A DNA stretch of 64,000 nt from Firmicutes bacterium HGW-Firmicutes-14 (GTDB lineage: Bacteria > Bacillota > Thermincolia > Thermincolales > UBA2595), in the NCBI GenBank assembly GCA_002840275.1, contig PHAB01000004.1, forward strand, positions 1 through 64,000. Direction: 5' to 3'. The notes under the pieces are model-generated. The model did no database searches. It was given only the letters and a program-made list of their open reading frames with translations, and was not told the origin of the DNA. The stretch's first letter is position 1, and each line of letters opens with the position of its first letter. The translations under genes were made by a program, and so were the position numbers. Below are positions 36,801 to 45,744 of the stretch, piece by piece.

Positions 36801-38347
36801 GTGCCGGTAACGCCGTCCGGTCCGGGCAGGGGATATTCCTTTTTGCCCCAGTCGATTTTATTTTTCTTGGCTGCCCAGGTGAGGGCAGCCAGGGTCAGGT
36901 CGCCATCATAGACAACGGTGGGCTTTTGGTCAGGATTATCATAATCAGCGGTGGCGGTTGCGGTGGTCCGGCCAAAACGGGTAAAGCCAACTTCTGATAC
37001 ATTGAAACGTTCCAGTTCAAAGACTTCATTTAGCGCATAATTCCCTTCCATATCTGTGACCGTACTGTACTGGACGCTGCCGTCCTTAAACCGGGTACCC
37101 ACTTCCACATTTGGTATGCCCTCTTCACCGGAGTCAAATATGCCGTTGCCGTTCACATCCCGGAAAACCTTCCCGGCAATCCATCCATACCAGCGGGGAA
37201 TACCGATCTGTCCGGGGTACCTGTCCGGGTCATCGGATAAGGAAATATTCCAGCTGCCAGTTTCAGGGTCAGGCATCTGGACAGTACGGAAGGAAATGAT
37301 ATAGTCAAGGGGTTCATCCCAAACGGCCATCTGGTATACCCCTGCCGGGACATTGGTGATGGTGATGCTGCCATTGGTATCACCCCGGCCGGTATAAACC
37401 TGTTTATCTGTCCGCCCTATGTCAGTCAGGGCAACCCACGGCCTGTCGACCGGGTCTCCCAGGGTCAGGGGTTTCGTGGGGGGGACAAACTCAATTGTTG
37501 TCCTGACCCGGGTGGTTATGGTCCCGGTGGTTTCCCCCGGAGCGGGAGCAGGAAATTCCATCGGCCTTACAAAACCAAACCATACAAGAGGAGCCTTAAA
37601 ACCTTCCCGCGGGCTGTAGCCGTCATTGCCTTCCTCTATCCAGGCATCGATTACATGGGTCCCTTCTATAGTGGTGGTCTGGATCCAATCCGTCCCGTCG
37701 GGAGGAATTGCCTGGACTTCGTATTTCCCGGGGGCCAGGTTGTCAATAACGGCATCCCCGTTCCCGTCTGTCCATATTATCCCGCCTGTGTTGGAGACAG
37801 GTACCGGCTTCCCGTCAGGCCCGAAAATTATTTTACCCTCTGAATCTTTCTGGTACTGAGTACCAATGATATTTCCGAAATAATCTGTGGTTACCTCCCC
37901 GACAATATCCCCGATAACTATCCGGAAACCGGGCAGCCCCGATTCGAGGGGGATATCATCTTCACCGTTGACAGGACTGTTGTCATGAAACACGTGAACC
38001 CGGATTTTGGAGAGTGGCAGGGGGTCAGGCTGAAGGCTGACAATTGCCGTGGCACTGGAAGTGACGTTCACATGCAGACCGCCGAGCTTATAACCTGGGG
38101 CCAGGACAGAAATGAGGTAATTCCCCCCGGGCACCTCCACTGCGGGCAGGGTTGAATCCCCTGTGGCCACGACCGGACTGTGACTGGCCCCGGGCTTTAG
38201 TGACGGCCAGTTGTTCGGGTCAGGGTCAAAGGGGTTTCCCACGTTATTTTCATTGACTATGAATTTGAAATCGTTAACCTGTGTTCCCGTTGTCACGTCT
38301 TTCACTTGTATGGTAAGGAGGTAAGTATCTATGTTTCTACTGCTCAT
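33854..38347 (-). CDS. Giant beta-rich protein with SdrB-like, TIG and beta-helix domains
   Basis: A 1497-residue protein. Seen in order: carboxypeptidase-regulatory-like beta-sandwich repeats (VEVPGGNYLISVLAPGYK and similar) over ~1-370; SdrD-B-like domains with GKVFRDVNGNGIFDSGEEGIPNVEV and further copies to ~830; a TIG-type domain at ~850-930 (RTLVIEGKDFGNSIGFVTLND); then a right-handed beta-helix at ~940-1330 (IQAAIDSAPDRSLIIVPAGTYYES, with many N-rich turns such as ISNNIIQSNGGG). There is no signal peptide, transmembrane helix or sorting signal, unusual for such domains. First gene of the multicopper-oxidase operon; likely a scaffold. Confidence 0.8.
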   Translation of the reverse strand: MSSRNIDTYLLTIQVKDVTTGTQVNDFKFIVNENNVGNPFDPDPNNWPSLKPGASHSPVVATGDSTLPAVEVPGGNYLISVLAPGYKLGGLHVNVTSSATAIVSLQPDPLPLSKIRVHVFHDNSPVNGEDDIPLESGLPGFRIVIGDIVGEVTTDYFGNIIGTQYQKDSEGKIIFGPDGKPVPVSNTGGIIWTDGNGDAVIDNLAPGKYEVQAIPPDGTDWIQTTTIEGTHVIDAWIEEGNDGYSPREGFKAPLVWFGFVRPMEFPAPAPGETTGTITTRVRTTIEFVPPTKPLTLGDPVDRPWVALTDIGRTDKQVYTGRGDTNGSITITNVPAGVYQMAVWDEPLDYIISFRTVQMPDPETGSWNISLSDDPDRYPGQIGIPRWYGWIAGKVFRDVNGNGIFDSGEEGIPNVEVGTRFKDGSVQYSTVTDMEGNYALNEVFELERFNVSEVGFTRFGRTTATATADYDNPDQKPTVVYDGDLTLAALTWAAKKNKIDWGKKEYPLPGPDGVTGTADDITNGGISGIVYYATMRNELDPRFSLPEDYEPGIPNVAVNLYATETDPVTGEITRGPKINSVATDAWEHPLNPDGTPVREVPGTGNYLARGVFDGGYAFEPLPEGTYIVEVEVPPGYKPIDESSVNTGEGDTFIPSENVTAQMLPPPYEGSSRTAKIVTLGWGLNAAADFFLYTDVPVPGRIVGFLLDDVNIETDPARIYYGEKRGIPHAPVGIRDYKGRLITTVYSDPNGIFEVVLPSTYTANIPSPSGVAPGMYQVIGNDPGDPDTPNEHFNPNYQTLKLVFDVWPGKTTYADVALFPITAFVETPGSQFSQPPLCRVKAGTPQITSVNRVYLTPAGSRTLVIEGKDFGNSIGFVTLNDRFLPISRWRNNRVTCAVPRSFSSGAWQLLLYRTDGRVTPTGLTIHVLGTNYNPPVANVPAGGSIQAAIDSAPDRSLIIVPAGTYYESPILYKNVKIQGYGPEVTKIDGRFFLSYLDRWENTLNSITFDGPQEIPRGQVITVVAQSGAFSRVFHTQIDGFYITGARGEEGGGLYANAYCSYLEISNNIIQSNGGGFGGAVTLGRAYAGSNYNDHVRIYHNRILNNGGISLAGAIGIFNGAHYYEIDHNEICGNYSAEYGGGISHYGLSRYGRIHHNCVSFNASFDEGAGIFIGGEQPIPPAVLSAGSGEVRVYNNCIQGNVANDDGGGIRLLQPGRYRIRIYNNMIVNNVSTDLGGGIALDDASNVIISNNTIAKNITTATAEDSDGRPHAAGLASEPNSAAFQASLPPGSPVFSNPVLFNNLFWDNRAHYFDLNTGKLSTGYMVIDLEVFGTPAPQFMTPNYSYLSVPYGSGVHNIVYKGKNPPRFIREYNTRVDAVAFTTEPRFISVKIVTVTPEAEGNYHLRANSPAVNTGTRTFTARGLVWAAPPFDFDDDPRPWKRYDIGADEYWPVPLPYPVRRIFDIVEEMLRRRGIRFPARFIGRIPRLMGHRPGTYPKVY

Positions 38348-38554
38348 CCTGTTGCCTCCTTTTAATGATATCTGTTATTCCAGCATATTCTGAGATTATG
38401 TATCCTGCTACACATCTTAATATGCAGTTTTAAAAAGCAGTATATCAGAATAATCCATACATGAACTGCATCACTATGACGCCGGTAAAATAATAATGTC
38501 AGAAAAGTGCAAAATTACATATTCTGTATTATAAAATGCACGCAAAGGGAACAT

Positions 38555-38590
38555 CAAACGGCAATTCCCGCTTATGGGAATTGCCGTTTG
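38555..38590. other. Perfect 15-base inverted repeat after the cytochrome gene
   Basis: Arms CAAACGGCAATTCCC and GGGAATTGCCGTTTG around a six-base loop, 20 bases after the cytochrome stop. There is no T-run on either side, so it may be a transcript 3' stabiliser. The rest of 38348-38610 is AT-rich leader sequence for the giant gene, with no clear promoter of a known sigma class. Confidence 0.7.
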
Positions 38591-38610
38591 CCGGGTCACG
38601 CTTCTTTGTT

Positions 38611-39435
38611 TTATCCCTGAAACCAATGACAAATATTACAATAAGTTCCGGTCGCTGTACTACCTGGTTCATTCCTGTCGTGGCATGTAAAACAATTTCG
38701 AAGTCCGTTTTTCTGGGCTCTGGAACTATGAACCGGTATTTCTTCATGCCTGTATTGCAGATGGCAACTGTAACAAAAACTGTTTGCCCTGGCCAAATCC
38801 GCTATCTTATCCCCCACAGAAGGGGTAACATATGTGGGCCCTTCATTATCATTATGACAATAAGCGCAATCATCCGGAGCCTTACGGCCGGTGATACCAT
38901 GGGCCGTACCACCCCACGCGCTGGCCTGGTGGGAATCGGGCTTAACCGCCTGGTCTACCCCAAAGGTAACCGTAACCGTCTGGGTCTGGCCATTCCAGTC
39001 AACCAAAGCTCCCAGGGTCTCCCCCACAAACCGGACAGGAACCATGGTCCTGCCGTTGATTGCCCGGGGAGCCACATCCAGTACCACTTCATTGGAGGTC
39101 GAATATACCACATCCCGGACCATGGCCTTATTGGAACCCAGGGTTAATGTAATTTCTCTGTCCGCAAAGGTAATAATAACCTGCTGGGTTTCCGCCGCCC
39201 ATGCGATAACCCCTCCTATGTTCTCTACCAGAGTTCTGATGGGCAGAAGAGTGCGGCCGCTGATAACAACGGGAGTGGTTCCCCTGCCGGGGTCAATTTC
39301 CTGTTTTACCCCATTAACTGTCATAAATGGGTCCCCGATTTTGAGAACAATTGTTTTTTCGCCATCTGCCCGGGCTACCACTGCAATCATGAGGACCAGA
39401 ATTGCCGCAAACATCAGGACTAATCTGTTTTTCAA
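38611..39435 (-). CDS. Secreted copper-amine-oxidase-N / tetrahaem cytochrome c protein
   Basis: A 274-residue protein: signal peptide ~1-23 (LVLMFAAILVLMIAVVARA), a copper-amine-oxidase N-terminal (stalk) domain at ~35-160 with the paired repeats GRTLLPIRTLVENIGG and GRTMVPVRFVGETLGA, and a C-terminal domain with four CxxCH haem sites (Cys190-His194, Cys221-His225, Cys248-His252, Cys266-His270). Extra His at 169, 179, 230 and 236 could be distal ligands. It is an exported electron carrier, with the stalk domain probably binding the cell wall. It lies between the LVIVD gene and the oxidase operon. Confidence 0.9.
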   Translation of the reverse strand: MKNRLVLMFAAILVLMIAVVARADGEKTIVLKIGDPFMTVNGVKQEIDPGRGTTPVVISGRTLLPIRTLVENIGGVIAWAAETQQVIITFADREITLTLGSNKAMVRDVVYSTSNEVVLDVAPRAINGRTMVPVRFVGETLGALVDWNGQTQTVTVTFGVDQAVKPDSHQASAWGGTAHGITGRKAPDDCAYCHNDNEGPTYVTPSVGDKIADLARANSFCYSCHLQYRHEEIPVHSSRAQKNGLRNCFTCHDRNEPGSTATGTYCNICHWFQG

Positions 39436-39513
39436 ATGAATCCCCCCTGTTTGTTAAAACTTCTAATAAGAATTTTACCAGCCGGGGGAATTATTGTCAA
39501 TGTTTGCCATTTA

Positions 39514-39547
39514 CGGGAGCATTCCCCGGAATCCGGGAATGCTCCCG
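39514..39547. other. GC-rich inverted repeat after the LVIVD gene
   Basis: Arms CGGGAGCATTCCC and GGGAATGCTCCCG with a seven-base loop, 43 bases past the stop of the LVIVD gene. No T-run. Similar in style to 38555-38590; a 3' stability hairpin or weak terminator is likely. Confidence 0.65.
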
Positions 39548-39589
39548 CATCTTTCAGGAATGTTTCCGCTTCTTTCGCGAATATGGGCG

Positions 39590-42500
39590 CTACTTAAAGA
39601 ATACCAGGCCTCCTGACCCGTCAGCCGCGTATACACGGCCGTTGGACACAACCACTGCCGTACATTCGCCAACAGTAGGCGCAACTTCTTCGAGGACAGG
39701 GTTTGCCGGGTCAGTCCAGTTAATCTTGAGGACACCGGCTTCAGCAAAGGCTACATAGAAGACCAGTTTTCCGTTGACTTCAGTATAATCCATCTTAAAG
39801 GCCCCGCCTGCCCAGTCTTCATAACCTGGTACATACTGGAGCTTAAACCTGCTGACAGCCTCCGGCCTGTAATCATACAACAGCACTCCGCTCTGGTTCT
39901 TTTTCCATACATCAGTGGGACTTACCCCATCAGGCAGGGCTTCAATAAGGTCATATATGTCGTAACATACAACTCCAAAGCTGTCATAAGTGAAATATGC
40001 CCTGCTGCCCGCAACTTTGACATCAGTAGCCTGCCCGTCAGCTGCTCCCACCTTGTCGTCCTCATATTTTACCGGTTCAAAAACCTTGATAAGTTTCATA
40101 TTGGACACATCAGTTATATCCACTACACCAACACCCCGAGGCCCACAGGCGATAAAGGCATAAGACCTGCCATCAGCTGGGTCGGTCCACAGGGCAATCC
40201 CGGAAGCTGTACCCAGGGGCGGCTTTTCTGCTCCTGCTCCCAGGTTGGAGACCAGGAAGCCGCTGCCGGGATCGGTAGAATCCTTGGTGTAGTCATAGAC
40301 TGTCAAACCGTTACTGCCATCGGCTGCAAACGCATAGTTGCCCTTGATGGCCACATCATAGGCATGGTCCTGGAACTGCACATCTCTGACAGTACCCCAT
40401 TCGGCATTATGCTCAAAACAGTCAGTCAGGGCAAGGGGAAGCAGCAGCGGGGTCCCTATCTGCCCGTGACCTGCTTCGACATCAGATACATTAACTCTCC
40501 TTAAACCAAGACTGGCGCTGCCTGACCAGGCCACGTGGTTTACAGGGTCATAGATAACATTGGTCGCGTGCGAAGCCGGGTAGATCTTGACTCCATTGAC
40601 GATTTCGGGGTATTCATCCTGCAGGGTGTTGGCCACTAAATGTATGTCATCGGTGGCAAACCCTTCTTCATCCACCAGTTTCCACGCCGTAATCCCGTGG
40701 GGCCCGTCGGAAACATAAAGGTAAGTATCGGATGCTGCCACTCCCTGGCTGTGTCCTATAGAAATCGTCTGGGTGGGAGTACTGTCGGCAGCTGCGCCAA
40801 TCTCATCAGTCGGAGGGAAATATACCGGTACACTGTAACGCTCTTCCATGACCGGAGCATTCAGGTCAACAATGTCTACATAATTGAATCCACCGCCCCC
40901 CGCACATTCCAAAAGGTCCACATTACCGGCAGTATCCACAGACATCTCATCCATCAGCAGGAGGCTGTTGCCGTGGCCATTGATTTCCGCTGTAGCCAGC
41001 AGGCACGGTGATTCATACATCCAAGCAGGCAAGGATTCATTGTCATTGGGATCATAGGGTGACATGTTATATGATGTGATAAACTCCGAATCAGGCCAGT
41101 GATTCCCCATGATACCGTCTGTATCATTATTATACGGCCCGTCCGGACCGTGCCAGCCCATTTCCGGAGCAGAAGCATTGTCAACAATAACCAGTCCGGC
41201 AAAGTGGTCTGTGATATATACATAATCACCCCTCACCTGAACGTCCACAATACCGGATTCTTTAAGCATTCCGGCCCCAAAATAGGGCAGGAGGCTCTCG
41301 GACTGCTCACCGGTAGGCTCTTTGGGCCCATTTGCAGGGACTGCGGGAACATAGCCCAGGTAGCTGGCATTGAAGAAATTATCCGCAGCACCTTCCCGGT
41401 AACCGGTAATGTCAACCGCCACCAAGCCTCCCAGGGAATATGCGATATAGGCGATGGTGCGGCCGTTAATCTCCGCGATATCAACACTTTGGGCCTTATA
41501 ATAAAACTTGCCGCAGCGGTCAAAATCAGCCCACGGGGTTGGCGCATCCAAATTTTGTTTCATTACCTGAAGGATTTCAAAACTTGTCTGCCGGTAGTCC
41601 GGCATTCCTGTAAAGCTATCCAGGTAAACCTCACCTGTTACCGAGTCTCTCTGAACTGCCTGGGCAGGATCCATACCCACAAACCAATCCTCTAAAACAG
41701 TGGCATCAGTATAAAGGTTATACCTGCCTACCTGCTCAAGGGAAGCAGGGTCAAAAATCCCAAGGCCCAGGGAGCCAATGCAGGCAAACAGCCTGTCCCC
41801 GTAAAGGGCAAGGTCCAGCGGCCCGCCCCACGGGTTTTCCCCCGCATACTGGAGAGTGTATTTTTCGGCCTCAATAAACAGTGTGCCGTCAGGCTCCAGG
41901 ACAGGCCCCCCTTCGGCAAGCAGGTTATCCAGGGCAGTGCGGTGGATTCCATAGCCGCCGTCAGCAATAAACAGGGTTGCCCCATCAGTCTCAAGGGCGG
42001 CAATAGGTGCCTGTACACTGGATATCTCATTGTCATAAAGGATAGCCCCGCCGCCCTCAGTAAAGGTGATTCCGCCCTGGTAGTAATTGACATGAACCCG
42101 GTTAACCAAGACCATATTATATGGGTCACTGATGTCAACAACCCCGATTCCTTCCGAACCCATGGACAGAAGGGCATAGTTGGTCCCGTTATATGTCACC
42201 AGGTCAATATCATGGACAAACCCAGGCACATAAACAAAGTTAACGGGACCCGCCGATGCGCCTACAGGGGCTGCACAGAGCTTGCTGCCGATATTGAAGA
42301 TCGACCAGTCAATGCCGTTGGATACAAACTTGTTCACAGCTGTCGTGGCACCCCCTACCTGGACATAGGTGCCAAGGAACGGGAACATATCACCAGGTTC
42401 AACATATATGCTTACCCTGGCTGAATCACTGTTTCCGTCAGTATCACTGACGGTCAATTGGAAGACCAGCTCAACATCAGCTGCCACAGAAAGTCCGCTG

Positions 42501-43309
42501 ATATCCAAGACGGCATTGGAGGCATCAACAGCCGACAAACCAACCTTGGGCCCCGAAACCTGTTCCCACGTATAATCTGCCGGGGTGCCCTCGATCATAG
42601 CGAAAAGGTAAACAGCATCTGCTGTATTTTCCACAAAGGAGGTTTGGGAAGCCGCCAGGTAAACGATTGATACCACAGTACCGGACGGCGCCAGTGCAAA
42701 ATCACAAACGGATTCTGCCCCGGGCTCAACCGCGACCTGCTGTTCTGACGAAACATGACCGTCAGCCGATACAGAGACCTGGTAAGTACCGGCAATGACC
42801 CCGGTTATGGTAAATTTACCGTCATTTCCGGTTACAGCGCTGTATCCCCCCTCTGAAACGGTGAAAACAGCCCCATCCAAAGGTGTTCCTGTAGTGCTGT
42901 CAATAACTGTTCCTGAAATGATTCCGGTTGTTTCCATAGCCTCATTTAGGCTGAAATTTAGGGTTGTGGTAGTCCCATTCTTTGTGGTTACCTGCTCTCC
43001 GGCAGTGTTATAACCTGCAGCTTCGCATGTAACCGTATATGTACCTTCGGGCAAGCCCAGGGAATAGGTGCCTTTACCGGCGGATACCGCACTGAAGGCC
43101 CCTGTCTCCCCGGAAGCTGTAACAACTGCATCGGGAATGCCTGTCTTTGTTCCAGAAATCGTCACTTTACCGGAAATCATGGCTTCTGCCGGTTCCGGTG
43201 CCGGTTTCCCCCCGCCGCCTTTATCCGCTGACACAGGTGCAGCAAACACGGACATGACAAATACCAGGCACATAATTAATGCCAATCTTCTTTTAAGTTT
43301 TTTACTCAT
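39590..43309 (-). CDS. Large secreted LVIVD-repeat beta-propeller protein
   Basis: A 1239-residue exported protein. Signal peptide ~1-29 (LALIMCLVFVMSVFAAPVSA), then two carboxypeptidase-regulatory-like domains (ISGKVTISGTKTGIPDAVV; GIISGTVIDSTTGTPLDGAVF), a PKD/cadherin-like domain (~215-305), and a long run of LVIVD-type blades: IGVVDISDPYNMVLVNRV, DVQVRGDYVYITDHFAGLVIVD, YDVAIKGNYAFAADGSNGLTVYD, GVGVVDITDVSNMKLIKVF. No haem motifs or membrane anchor. Related proteins in metal-reducing bacteria sit next to multihaem cytochromes, as here. Function unknown; a surface scaffold or binding role is inferred. Confidence 0.85.
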   Translation of the reverse strand: MSKKLKRRLALIMCLVFVMSVFAAPVSADKGGGGKPAPEPAEAMISGKVTISGTKTGIPDAVVTASGETGAFSAVSAGKGTYSLGLPEGTYTVTCEAAGYNTAGEQVTTKNGTTTTLNFSLNEAMETTGIISGTVIDSTTGTPLDGAVFTVSEGGYSAVTGNDGKFTITGVIAGTYQVSVSADGHVSSEQQVAVEPGAESVCDFALAPSGTVVSIVYLAASQTSFVENTADAVYLFAMIEGTPADYTWEQVSGPKVGLSAVDASNAVLDISGLSVAADVELVFQLTVSDTDGNSDSARVSIYVEPGDMFPFLGTYVQVGGATTAVNKFVSNGIDWSIFNIGSKLCAAPVGASAGPVNFVYVPGFVHDIDLVTYNGTNYALLSMGSEGIGVVDISDPYNMVLVNRVHVNYYQGGITFTEGGGAILYDNEISSVQAPIAALETDGATLFIADGGYGIHRTALDNLLAEGGPVLEPDGTLFIEAEKYTLQYAGENPWGGPLDLALYGDRLFACIGSLGLGIFDPASLEQVGRYNLYTDATVLEDWFVGMDPAQAVQRDSVTGEVYLDSFTGMPDYRQTSFEILQVMKQNLDAPTPWADFDRCGKFYYKAQSVDIAEINGRTIAYIAYSLGGLVAVDITGYREGAADNFFNASYLGYVPAVPANGPKEPTGEQSESLLPYFGAGMLKESGIVDVQVRGDYVYITDHFAGLVIVDNASAPEMGWHGPDGPYNNDTDGIMGNHWPDSEFITSYNMSPYDPNDNESLPAWMYESPCLLATAEINGHGNSLLLMDEMSVDTAGNVDLLECAGGGGFNYVDIVDLNAPVMEERYSVPVYFPPTDEIGAAADSTPTQTISIGHSQGVAASDTYLYVSDGPHGITAWKLVDEEGFATDDIHLVANTLQDEYPEIVNGVKIYPASHATNVIYDPVNHVAWSGSASLGLRRVNVSDVEAGHGQIGTPLLLPLALTDCFEHNAEWGTVRDVQFQDHAYDVAIKGNYAFAADGSNGLTVYDYTKDSTDPGSGFLVSNLGAGAEKPPLGTASGIALWTDPADGRSYAFIACGPRGVGVVDITDVSNMKLIKVFEPVKYEDDKVGAADGQATDVKVAGSRAYFTYDSFGVVCYDIYDLIEALPDGVSPTDVWKKNQSGVLLYDYRPEAVSRFKLQYVPGYEDWAGGAFKMDYTEVNGKLVFYVAFAEAGVLKINWTDPANPVLEEVAPTVGECTAVVVSNGRVYAADGSGGLVFFK

Positions 43310-43543
43310 TTGGTGAACCTCCCCAAAAAGCGTTCAATTGCAAACAACAATTGTTTTCGCAATTTTCTAATAATTTACGCGTTTAAAAAAGCCCCAATGT
43401 CACCTCCTGGCTGTTGTTTTCCTGACTAAACCGAATCTCCTGGTTTGTCACTTGATTAAATTAATTTCGCAAATACTGTTATTGTTAAACCGGCAAAGCC
43501 GGCTGACTCACTCAGCCTACTAAAAAGAGAAGTACTATTAATT

Positions 43544-43571
43544 ATTATATATCCATATATATTTATTTCAA
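43544..43571 (-). promoter_or_regulatory. Sigma-A-type promoter of the LVIVD gene
   Basis: TTGAAA, 16-base spacer, TATAAT on the minus strand. It implies a ~225-base leader that contains the hairpins GGCTGA/TCAGCC and CCGGC/GCCGG near 43489-43517. The leader matches no riboswitch I recognise. The rest of the 43310-43665 gap is AT-rich. Confidence 0.65.
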
Positions 43572-43665
43572 TTATTATTTTACATTTTTAATACCAATTA
43601 CTGTAATACTACTTTTTGTAAATTTTTACTCTCCGTAAGTTTTAACGGGGAAAAATTTTTTTTAG

Positions 43666-43713
43666 CAAAAAGGAGACCCCCGGCGAAGCTGATAAGCTTC
43701 CCAGGATGTCTCC
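43666..43713 (-). terminator. Terminator of uvrB
   Basis: Minus-strand arms GGAGAC/GTCTCC with inner GAAGCT/AGCTTC, followed by TTTTTGC, 25 bases after the uvrB stop. It separates uvrB from the accessory block. Confidence 0.8.
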
Positions 43714-43737
43714 CAATGCACTAGTGCCCCTTCAGAA

Positions 43738-45729
43738 CTATTTAGAAACTACTTTCCGTACTTCAGCCCTCAGTTCAATTATCAAGTCCCTTAACTGGGC
43801 TGCCTTTTCAAACTCCAGGTGTCTTGCGGCTTCTTTCATATCCTTCTCAAATCCGTTTATCATCTTCTCCATTTCCCGGCGGGACATCTTCCGCGCCTTT
43901 GACCCGGCCCCATATACTTCACGGGTTTCTGCCACCCGGGTGGCCTCAATTACATCCCTTACCGCTTTCCTGATAGTGGCCGGTACTATGTTATGCTGCC
44001 TGTTATACTCGGTCTGTATTTCCCGGCGCCTGTTTGTCTCATCTATTGCCTTTTTCATCGATTCAGTGAGCCGGTCTGCATACATGATAACCTTCCCGTG
44101 GACATTCCTGGCAGCCCGCCCAATGGTCTGGATCAAAGAGCGCTCAGACCGGAGAAATCCCTCTTTATCGGCATCAAGGATGGTAACCAGAGAAACCTCG
44201 GGAATATCAAGCCCCTCCCGCAGAAGGTTAATTCCCACCAGGACAGTGAATTCCCCCAGCCGCAGTTCCCTGATTATTTCCATACGCTCCAGGGTTTTAA
44301 TATCTGAATGCAGGTATCTGCTCTTTATTCCGGATTCTTTAAGATAGTCCGTCAGGTCTTCTGCCATCTTCTTTGTCAGAGTGGTAACCAGTATTCTTTC
44401 ATCCCGCCCGATGCGGTCCCTGATTTCTTCCATCAGGTCATCTATCTGCCCCCGGGTCGGCCTGACATGTATTTCCGGGTCAATAAGCCCGGTAGGCCTG
44501 ATAATCTGTTCCACCACCTGCTGGCTGTGTTCTTGTTCATAAGGTCCCGGTGTGGCCGAAGTGTAAACCGCCTGGTTAACCCGGACATCAAATTCACCAA
44601 ACTTCAGGGGCCGGTTATCCAGGGCCGACGGTAACCTGAACCCGTGCTCGATCAGGACTTCCTTGCGGGACCTGTCACCCTCATACATGCCCCTGACCTG
44701 GGGGATGGTCACATGGGATTCATCCACAATAACCAGGTAATCATCCGGGAAATAATCCAGGAGGGTATAGGGAGGCTCTCCGGCGTTTCTTCCCGTAAGA
44801 TGCCGGGAATAGTTTTCGATCCCTGAACAGTATCCCATTTCCCGCATCATCTCAATATCAAAGTTGGTCCTCTGCTCCAGGCGCTGGGCTTCCAGCAGTT
44901 TGCCCTGCCTGTTCAGCTCTGCCAGTCTTATTTTCAGTTCCTCTTCGATACTGCCGATAGCCCTGTCCAGGTTCTCCCTGGAAGTGGCAAAGTGGCTGGC
45001 CGGAAAAATGGAAACATGGGTTCTCTCTCCCAGCGCTTCACCTGTCAGGACATCTATTTCCAGGATCCTGTCCACTTCATCACCGAAGAAATCTACCCGC
45101 AAGGCACGCTCGGTGCTGGCGGCGGGGAATATTTCCACCACATCCCCCCTCACCCGGAAGGTCCCCCGGACAAGACTCATATCGTTTCTGTTATATTGAA
45201 TATCCACCAGTTTGCGCAGAACCTTATCCCGGCCTATTTCCATGCCCTTGCGGACAGACAGGACCAGGTCCCTGTATTCTGCCGGGTCACCCAAACCGTA
45301 AATACATGACACACTGGCCACAACAATGACATCCCGCCGCTCAAGCAGGGCCGCTGTAGCCGAATGCCTCAGTTTATCGATTTCATCGTTAATTGAAGCA
45401 TCTTTTTCAATATAGGTATCGGTCTGAGGCACATAGGCCTCAGGCTGGTAATAATCATAGTAACTAACAAAGTATTCGACAGCATTATCGGGGAAAAATT
45501 CCTTAAATTCACCACACAGCTGGGCGGCCAGGGTCTTATTGTGAGCGATGACCAGGGTCGGTTTATTCACCCGGGCAATAACATTGGCCATGGTAAAAGT
45601 CTTGCCTGAACCGGTCACCCCTAAAAGTGTCTGGTGCCTTAAACCCCGGGTGATACCGGCCGTCAGCTTATCAATAGCTCCAGGCTGGTCACCGGTAGGT
45701 TTATATTCTGATTTAAGATTGAATTCCAT
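43738..45729 (-). CDS. uvrB: Excinuclease ABC subunit B
   Basis: A 663-residue helicase-like repair protein of normal length: N-terminal [20 protein letters not shown], Walker [15 protein letters not shown], the beta-hairpin [28 protein letters not shown]-box variant VDESHV, helicase motifs [16 protein letters not shown] and QTIGRAARN, and the C-terminal UvrC-binding helix KAAQLRDLI. It follows corA in reverse order by 15 bases. In most Firmicutes uvrA follows directly; here ~20 kb intervene. Confidence 0.98.
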   Translation of the reverse strand: MEFNLKSEYKPTGDQPGAIDKLTAGITRGLRHQTLLGVTGSGKTFTMANVIARVNKPTLVIAHNKTLAAQLCGEFKEFFPDNAVEYFVSYYDYYQPEAYVPQTDTYIEKDASINDEIDKLRHSATAALLERRDVIVVASVSCIYGLGDPAEYRDLVLSVRKGMEIGRDKVLRKLVDIQYNRNDMSLVRGTFRVRGDVVEIFPAASTERALRVDFFGDEVDRILEIDVLTGEALGERTHVSIFPASHFATSRENLDRAIGSIEEELKIRLAELNRQGKLLEAQRLEQRTNFDIEMMREMGYCSGIENYSRHLTGRNAGEPPYTLLDYFPDDYLVIVDESHVTIPQVRGMYEGDRSRKEVLIEHGFRLPSALDNRPLKFGEFDVRVNQAVYTSATPGPYEQEHSQQVVEQIIRPTGLIDPEIHVRPTRGQIDDLMEEIRDRIGRDERILVTTLTKKMAEDLTDYLKESGIKSRYLHSDIKTLERMEIIRELRLGEFTVLVGINLLREGLDIPEVSLVTILDADKEGFLRSERSLIQTIGRAARNVHGKVIMYADRLTESMKKAIDETNRRREIQTEYNRQHNIVPATIRKAVRDVIEATRVAETREVYGAGSKARKMSRREMEKMINGFEKDMKEAARHLEFEKAAQLRDLIIELRAEVRKVVSK

Positions 45730-45744
45730 GACAAGCCCCCCTGT

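Noticed and set aside
38348-38535. Sporulation (SigE or SigK) promoter before the beta-helix gene
   Set aside because: Several CATA-like words occur but none with a properly spaced upstream element, so the spore-surface idea rests only on missing signal peptides.
38555-39547. GC hairpins at 38555-38590 and 39514-39547 as rho-independent terminators
   Set aside because: Stems are strong but neither has a T-run on the transcribed strand, so they are listed as inverted repeats.
43310-43540. Riboswitch in the long leader of the LVIVD gene
   Set aside because: Two hairpins are visible but no known aptamer signature; I only record a promoter and a long leader.
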